DNA from: Ottelia alismoides
Taxonomy: Eukaryota; Streptophyta; Magnoliopsida; Alismatales; Hydrocharitaceae
Length of the DNA: 64,000 nucleotides
Reading direction: 5' to 3'
NCBI GenBank assembly: GCA_037367405.1
Contig: JAZKJV010009793.1
Span: forward strand, 186,001 to 250,000
Part shown: piece after piece, positions 47,501 through 56,500 of the stretch
Numbering within the stretch: position 1 is the first letter of the stretch
Layout: the number at the start of each line of letters is the position of its first letter
Position numbers and translations under genes: made by a program
Notes under the pieces: model-generated
What the model was told of the DNA's origin: nothing
What the model saw: the letters and a program-made list of their open reading frames with translations, nothing else
Database searches by the model: none

Positions 47501-50500
47501 TATGACGCATCGATAAAAACTGGACGTAAAGGACCTTTCCCCTGATCTTTCATTTGCGCCCCATGCTTCGCCATCTTTTTGATTACCGCTTCCATTCCAT
47601 TATACTTTTCTTGTCTTCATCTAGGATTGTTTTTTGTGTTGTTGATCTCTTCAAAAGCTCCTCTCGGGTATAATCTCTGACATCTTCAAGTCTATCAAGA
47701 CTGGCAAGATTTGCCTCTACCTCTGTATGACAGGCTCTACGCATCACCCTAACCTCCTTGAACGTACATAGTGTTGCAGAAGACGGTATTCGGTATTCAA
47801 TCGGAGGGGTCACTGAATAGAGAATAATCGGTATTCGGGCGACTATTCGGAATTATTCGATTTTTTTGTATTTTTTAATATAAAAATTATTTATAATACA
47901 TATATTCTTATATTTTTATACATATATGGTCACTAGTTAACATGAATCCAAGATAAAAGTACCAATCAATATAATAGATATATAGAATATGACATTTGTT
48001 GAGATGCCGTGGTAAAATGTAACCCATAAAAACTGAAAATTAAAAATAAAAAAATAAAAATATCAAAAGTCAAAGTCCAGTCGACCTAATAGTCGGGCCA
48101 GTTAGCCGAATAGTCGGGCGACTATTCGGTCGGGCTGACTATTGACCGATTGGAGGTCTATTCAGTTGGAGACCCCCCCCCCCCGCCGCACCGCATAGTC
48201 GGACCGACTATTCGGGATAGTCGGCCGACTATTGCAACACTGAACATAAACAATCGATTGCGAAGTGATATCAATTTTTGAGACAGTTTTGAAGCTGCGG
48301 ACCCCAATACCACCGAGGAGGACCAATGGTTGAAAATCAAATCCCGAAAACCTCAAGGGTGATAACGGTGGCATAAACGTCTCCTAGCCCTTCACCCTCA
48401 AGGGTGACAACAATGCGTGCCACTTCACCGATGATAACACTACCATCGTTAGAATCTTCATCCTTGTCCGCACCCACACCTTCGTTCCTCAAAGCTCTTT
48501 ATCCGCGGTGTCACCATCACATGTTTCAACAACAAACTTTACAACAGAAATTACGCAAAATTCAACATTTTCAAAGAGTGGTCCCACTGCAACGAGATTG
48601 ATGTCACCAACATCGACATCTCATCATGACACCTCTAGGTCCTCCCATTGGCTTACGACTGCCACGACGGATTCGAAAACTATTCCACTCCACAAGCGCC
48701 AGCATCAAGGTAACCCTCATGAATCCCTTTACGTTCTCACCCACCAAGAACGTCTTCAAGGAGGTGGGTAGCACCATCGTCATCACATTCTCAACGAGGT
48801 AAACAACTCAAGCAACTACATGCCCAAATGCATAGCTCGAAAACTGCCATGGAAGGCGAGTGCTCAGGGTTAGCCTCCTGGCTACTCCCAAGCTCGTGTC
48901 CTGCTACTTGAAGGCTAAGGCATCAATACCCTAGTGCTAATCAATTTTTATGGAAGGATAGAGGAGGTGGAAGATCCACCATCCGATTTTTTTATGGCTA
49001 GATTAACCCAAGTTTAAACCAAGCTATTGACTCAAATAAAGTGAAATTTGATGGCAGAGGTGGTAATGTAAGAATGGGAGCAAGTTTATAGGGTTAGGTG
49101 ATAAATTGATAATTATGAGAAATCATGATCGAGAAGGTAACTTACAAAGTTTTTAGGGTCCGTGGTGTAAAAAATCCTTTATTACATGCATCTCTTCTTG
49201 AGGTTTAGAATCTAGAAAAAGGAAACCATATTTCCTAGTATAGGACAAGAAAGGTGAGGTGTTTACAGTGGCGTAATTGGCAATTTGATTTTCTCTGCGT
49301 GTTATTACCCAAATCCTGCACTGGAAAAAACTATTTCGGGTTTCCTCTTGCCTGAAAGGAACTAAGCTAGGGTACCAAATATTTAATAGTTAAATAATAA
49401 GTGTGCCTCCTATTTAAACTTAATTACAGCCATCCCCGTCTTACACTAATATAAACTGATGCTATTAACGCATTTAAAATTGTTACCATATTTTCACAGA
49501 ATCACATTAGCATGTCTAGCAAAAACACAGTTCTTGTCACGAGAAAATGTTTTGATGTAGATCTTAAAATTTTGATTAAAAAATATTTTATTTTAAAAAA
49601 ATAAAAATCAAAATGTGACAGAAAGAGCAATCAAAACCCAGAAATTCAACTAAAATAAATGGCAACCCAGTAATTTTAAGAACGGTCAAAGTATAATTTA
49701 ATATGCAAATAGAGACTCCTCACATTCCATATTGAAGGGAAGTCATTGGACATATTACGGATGACAAGCTCCAAAATATTTACTTACGCCTTTCCCTTGC
49801 CTGAGATGACAGAATCTGAGTAAGCATTAGTTGCCTCCGCTCTTCCGCTTCCCTGGACACTTCAAATCATTAGCATCCCACAAAATGCCTCAGAAAAACC
49901 ATTTGGATGACTACCCAACTCGGGTAGCATCCATTCATTTCTTTCCAAAATCCTTGGAGGAAAAGGTGGTCATCTTAAAACTAGGATGCTTTAAAAACCC
50001 ATGATATGTCATGGAAAAATAGATCAAAGAAGGTTAAGATCATATCAAGCAATCATGGTGTTAAACAGTGAAGGCAATCTAATAGCCTACAGGTAACTTT
50101 CAAGAAAAAATACAAAGTAAAATCTCTAAAAAGTGACTTGACAGAAGTTGCTTTCAAGGTTAAACAAATTGGTTTTGACATGCTTTTATTTTTTTTTATT
50201 TCTCATGATCCAGTTTTTTACTACGGATTGCTTATTAAGCATGATCAGGATTATTGGGAACCACACTCAACTGAAGTATGGGCAGTATGACTATGGAGGA
50301 AAAGAATCCTTGTAGCCTACTTAATATGTGAGAAAATGCCTACTTCCGGTGTGGGTATTAGTTTCATAAGGCAAGATACCATTGTTTGCATAATTTTTAT
50401 TTTTTATTATTTTGTTGAAGAATATAGCGTCAAATTTGGCAGAAACTAGTATGTTAAATATCCTACTGAAAGAGAGATTAAGCTAATGTCATATTTAGAA

Positions 50501-53500
50501 GGTAAGAAATATCGTGATATATCGACGATATATAGCCGATATATCGCAGTGAGAATGGGGTATCGATATTACCTCCCCTTTTGATTTCCTGGATTTCGAC
50601 GATACGGTATCGATATTTCAGCGACATATCGGGGGGTCGCCGATATATCGTCAACATATGGAATTTGGCAATAGTGCTTTCCACCCATATCGCTGATATG
50701 ACCGAAATTGGGGCAATTTCTCCCGCGTTTCATCAAAACTCTACCATTGACTCCTCTCCAAGGTTCTCCAACGTATTACATAAAGAAGACAGATGAACAG
50801 AAAAATATATAAAAAGGTACAGAAATATGAAATATATCTCTACAATCCCCCTCAAGATGGAGCATAGATATCTATCATGCTCAGCTTGGATGAACACTTC
50901 TGGAAGGGCCCTCTAAGTAGGGTCTTAGTGAGAATGTCTGCAATTTGGTCCCCTGAGCTAACATGAGATGTAGCAATGAAGCCCTTCTGGATCATGTCGC
51001 GTATATAGTGACAGTCAACCTCAATGTGCTTTGTCCTCTCATAGAATGCAGGATTATTAGCAATAAACAAAGCATCCTGATTCCAGTGGACATGGGAAGA
51101 GGTACATCTATATGTAAATTAGATAGGACTGCTTGCATTAGGTGTCATCTTTAGGCCAAAAAATAAGGGATACACTCAGCGGTGTTCGCCCCAAAATTTA
51201 TTTATAAGAAAGAAAATGGAGAAGGACAAAGAGAAACAGTAGCTAAAGCATACAATTAAAGGTCTCAATCATCCACCAATCTCGCAGAGTGTACCCCAAC
51301 ATTTTCCTTATAGAACCTTTGCCCAGAAAAAAGGAGCGTATTTCTGCCCAGCCAGAGGGCCCAGATAATAGCAATAGGTCTAAAAAGCTCCCGCCGTGGT
51401 CTATTCCTGTTTCCCACCAATGAGCCGCAAAAGGAGGGCAAGTCCGTCGTGCACGTCCAAGCCAAATCCGCCTCGACCCAAATCGGATACGTTTTTGAAC
51501 ATTTGAAGAACAGGTGTTCAATCACACATGAGGCATCTATCAGAGATGGACCCCAGAAGCCTAGCACAATGGTCTCTCGTCATCAGTCTTTGCCTTCTGA
51601 ACGACCATAAGAAAAATCCAACACGCTCAGGGAGGCCCAAACTCCAAAAGAAGGCGCAATCCCGAAACAACTCATCCGAGCGCGAAGGGGGCAGTCTGCA
51701 AATCGTCTCGAAAGCCATCTTGACTGAAAAGCTGCCCTTATGCCACACCCAATGGTCCAGTCCCGCAGATGGTCTACCCACCTCTTTCAAAGAATCCAAC
51801 AACGTTAGAAATTCCTCGAGGCGTTGGTCTGAGAAGTTTGTGGAGAAAGTGGGGAACCAATTACCATCCGACCAGCAAGACGCAACAAACACATTCTTAT
51901 CAGCCGCCAAAGCGTAAAGGCGAGGGAAACACGTGCTCAAGCCCCCCCTCCAATCATCAGTTCAGAAAGCGAAGGATTCCCCGCTGCCGAGCACCGGCCA
52001 GAACAACGAGAGATGACGGGTAAAGACCTCTATCATCCCCTTCCAGAACGACGTGGGAGACCCCATAGGAGCTTCAGGTAGCGTCGGTGCACCACCTACA
52101 TCATAAATTTTGCGCAGAAGGCTGCAGCACAAATCCTCCTCAAGGCCCCAAACTCTACTCGCCCATTTCAAAAGCAAGACCTCATTCATTTCATCTAGCC
52201 TCCGGACTCCCAGACCCCCCGTTTTTTTAGGGAGCGTGATCACATCCCACTCAACGAGGTGCATCCCCCCCCCTCGATTCACCACCATGCCTGCCCCATA
52301 AGAACCTGCGCATTAGCTTCTCAAGACGATTACGGATTCCCTTCGACAAGCGGCGAGTGGACAAGAAAAACACGGGGATCGAGGATAGTACCGCTTTTAA
52401 GAGAACCAGCCGCACCCCTTGGAGAGGATAGCCGACTTCCAGCCCGCAAGCCTGGTTTCGAGCTTCTCAACAACCTGCAACCAATCCCGCAACTTCGTTC
52501 TTCCCAGCGTCAAAGGTGTCCCAAGGCAGTCAATCGGAAGGGAGCTGCACTCCGAACCTAAAACCTGGCCACAAGCAATTGCCTCTTCCTCCGATAATCC
52601 GAAGGGGACAACCTTTGATTTATCCACATTCTTGAAAAGTCCAGAGAGTTCGCTGAAGAGATCTAGGGCCACGGAAATTCCGGAGGCCTCCTCAGCACAC
52701 CCCTCAATGAAAAAAATAATATTGTCCACGTATTGCAGCAGCAGGATCTTCGAATCATCCCGCGAATAACCCGTCGAGAATCCACAATCAACCACACGGC
52801 ACACAACATGCGCCAGAACATCCGCGACAATGACAAACAGCAGGGTTGCCAGAGGGCAACCTTCTGACACACCCATACGCGGTTGGAAGAAGCCATCCTC
52901 CGGGCAACCGTTCACCAAGGCTGAAAAGGATGACGTCGTAACACAGCGTTTCATCCAAGAAATCTAAAGATCCGGGAAACCTCTCCTCCGCAAAACCGAC
53001 CAAAGAAACTTCTAATCCAAACTATCATAGGCTTTTGCAAAGTCCACTTTCCACAAAACACCTGGCTTACCCCTCCCCCCCCCTCCAGTCTGCAATGATT
53101 TCCGAGGCAAGTATCATGCAATCCGAAATGTGCCTGCCCTGGACAAAGGTCGACTGGAGCGAAGATATAATAGTCTCCAGAACACAGCTGAGCCTCACAG
53201 CGAGCACCTTCGCCATAATCAGGTAGAGGGCGTTAGATAGAGCAATGGGCCGGAAATCCTCAATGCGATCCGCCGCCGTGAACTTTGGAAGGAGAACGAT
53301 GAGGGATTTATTTATTCTCTCGAAATCAGCATTGCCCACACAAAATTCCGAGACGACCTCCAAAACCTCTTTGCCAACGAGGTCCCAAAAATCCCTGTAG
53401 AAACCAACAGGGAAGCCATCTGGGCCCGGAGCCCCATCCGCATTCAAGCTCCAAACCGCACACTTCAACTCCTCCAAGGAGACATCCTGCGTCAGATCCG

Positions 53501-56500
53501 CACACATAGAGGTCGGCAAAGAAGGAGCCCCAAGCCTTGTCCACCTCCAGAGCCGTGGTAGCATCCTCACCGAGAAGTCTCTAAAGTGATCCATAATCGC
53601 CTTCCCCATTTGTCCGTCACCATCCACGTACGTACCATTCACCGTAACCGATCTCAAAGCATTTGACCGACGCCTTCCACTAGCTATGCAATGGAAAAAA
53701 AGCCGTGTTTGCGTCCCCCTCCCTGAGCCAGGTATTTCTTGACCTTTGTCTCCATTCAGTGATGCGCTTTTGATCCTCAGCCGCAATTATTTTGTGAACC
53801 AACGAGCGAGTGGCCAGCTCATCCCCCAAGAGCTCCCTAAGATCCTCTTGTGCATCAAGTCTACTAACCACTGCCTCTGCCTCCACCCTGGCAGCGTACC
53901 TGGCAGCTCTGGACTCCTTCTTGAAAGAACATAACCACGTGCGCAAGGACACCAGCTTCTGCACAAACCTAGGTGCAGCCGAACCAGAAACCTCCACGTT
54001 GGACCAGTGCGATACCACCATCCCTCCAAAATTTTTCCTCCAACAACCAGCTCTTCTCATATCTAAAGAGACCCCTCTGCGAATGGGACTCCCGGGAGTC
54101 CCAGAGTATCGGTGGATGGTCGGACAAGGTTCTCGAGCACGTCATCACAGAGGACAGCGCGAACAATTCAAGAAACTCTGCCGAAGCCAAAAATCTGTCA
54201 ATTCGAGAGCGAGAGTTGGAGCTCCTCCAAGTGTAAGCCGAGCCCCCCGCGTCCATAACCTCCAGGGCCATTGAATCAATAGCATCAGCAAAATCATCCG
54301 AACCCGGGTCCTGGCCACCCTTGAAACACGGTCTATCCGTTGTACGAAGAGTAACATTAAAATCCCCCCCCAACGAGCCAGGGGATACCCTCGAAGGCTC
54401 TACTCGCCTCTCGCAAGTCCTCCCATAACTCCCTCCGCCGAACATGATTACAAGGGCCGTATACACACGAAACCGCCAAGGGTGTAGAGGATCCGATGCA
54501 CATCAGGAGAACAGAGAGAATGTGTCTCCCACGAAGCACTGAACTGAAAGTCAAGGCAGAAGATCTCCACGCCACAAGAAGCCCACCCAAGGCACCGACA
54601 GCATCCAGCACTCTGAATTCATCTATGCCCCCAGCGCCGAAGGATCTCCAAACGACATCAGAGATGGCTTGAAGCTTAGTCTCCTGCAGCATGACCACAT
54701 CACAACTCCATTCAATGAAACTCGAACCAAGGATTTTCCTCTTGTCCAGCTCCCCGAGACCCCGAACATTCCAAGAGAGAACCTTCATTTAGAACATGGG
54801 TATGGTCCCTGAATGCGGATCACACCGGAGACCTCTGCAATGCTCGTCTTTAGGGCCGAGCACGGTTGAGGCTCGAAGAGTCGGGGCCGAGACATCTGCC
54901 TACGCCTGTATCTCTTACCGAACCTTTTTGTCGCCAGCCCCCTCATCGGGACGATAACCACCCTCCGCAGGGTAAGTCACGAGCGAGGCAGTTGAACGGT
55001 GAGCGTCTCGATACTGATCATCCAAAACGTCGGCCAAAATCGGTCGAGCATCAGCGGAAGACGAGACGGATTGGCGCAGGGAGCCCCCAAAAGATAACAG
55101 AGAGGCATTGACATAGAGCGGCGACTCCGGAGGGATATCGACAGTCGTGCCCCAGGTCATGCCAGGAATATGCACCTGCCCACTCGATGCCGTACGGAGC
55201 GAGCACGGCTTTGGATCAGAGAAGCTCACTCGGGCCGAGAACAATGAACTTGCCAAGGGTTCCGAGAAGCCCATACGGTCCGACAAGAAAGAGCTAATCG
55301 GGTTTGGATCCCCCAAGGAAGGGGACGCAGATGGATCCGCACGATCAAGCAGGAGCCCAGGACCAGAAGCCAGAGAGACAGGTGCTGACGGGAGAGAGGG
55401 CACCAAACCTGCCACCTCATCAGGCAAAGAGAAGTTTTGGGCGACAAGGCACACGACGCGAGTAGAGACCCCTAAAGGTCGCACTGAATCGTCCTCGTGC
55501 CTCGAACCATGCAACAAGATCCTCGGAAGCCCCACCGCCGGTACGGAAGGCGAAGCGGCGTCGGACATCATCGAAGTCTTCGGCGCAGGTGGGGGCTCCA
55601 CGACCTGCATCTCCACCCTGAAACAGAAACGCCCAACATCCAAGGACGCGAAGAAGAAGGAATCACCGGGAACAACCATAATCGCCTTGTTGCACTCCAT
55701 CAGCACAAGCGTGACATCCGGATCCAAACTCGGTGTCAACTCATCCTCAAGCACCGCGAGAACCAAGCCCCACCACCGGAGGGCTTGTCCCAAACAAAAA
55801 ACCGAACGGAACAAGAAAGGAACACCACACACCTTCACCACGCAAACCTCCAAGTCAGAAACCGCTCCATCCACAAAACGGAGAGGACGCCATATAACAT
55901 CGTCCACCCCGCCACTCAAGAGCAGACGTTCTCTCTATACCGAAGAGAGGCCACGAACACAACACCAACGATCATCGAGAGATACCACGTCTCCCGAAAA
56001 CCACGAACCAAGGAACCCAGAGAAATGGACCTTCAGAGCTTCCAAAGAGGAGCAATTTCCCAAAGCGTAGCCGATCACTGCAAGGTTGCCAACATCTTGC
56101 AAACCATCCGCAACCACCGTCGCATAACTACGCTGCCCCCGGCGATTACCGAACGCAACGGTTACCCGTTGCATGGGCTGCCTATCGGAACTACGCTCGA
56201 CAACACGTCCACAACCACGTTCGGAAACAAACCTGCATGTGGCTCGACGATGGCCCACTCCCCCGCAGGAAAAACATCTCGGCGGGATAGGGCAAAACGA
56301 CGCAACGTGGCCTCGAACACCACAGTGGAAGTATCTTTTCCCTGACTTCTTGTGGGAAACATGCACCCACCCATCGTCACCCCCAGCAACCTGCATCACG
56401 CCACCCGTGCCATCCCCCCTTCCTCCCTACGTTCGACCCCTTTCCTGCTTCCATCTTCAACACGCCAACCCTCCGCAAGCAACCCACCGCCAACCCCTTC

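Noticed and set aside
48404..48771. Ser/Thr-rich frames in PDCD5 intron 4
   Set aside because: No motif, overlapping frames on both strands, and the region borders a LINE fragment.
54915..55919. 335-codon open frame as a host gene
   Set aside because: Falls between the CCHC knuckles and the endonuclease of the LINE, so it is the rest of LINE ORF1.
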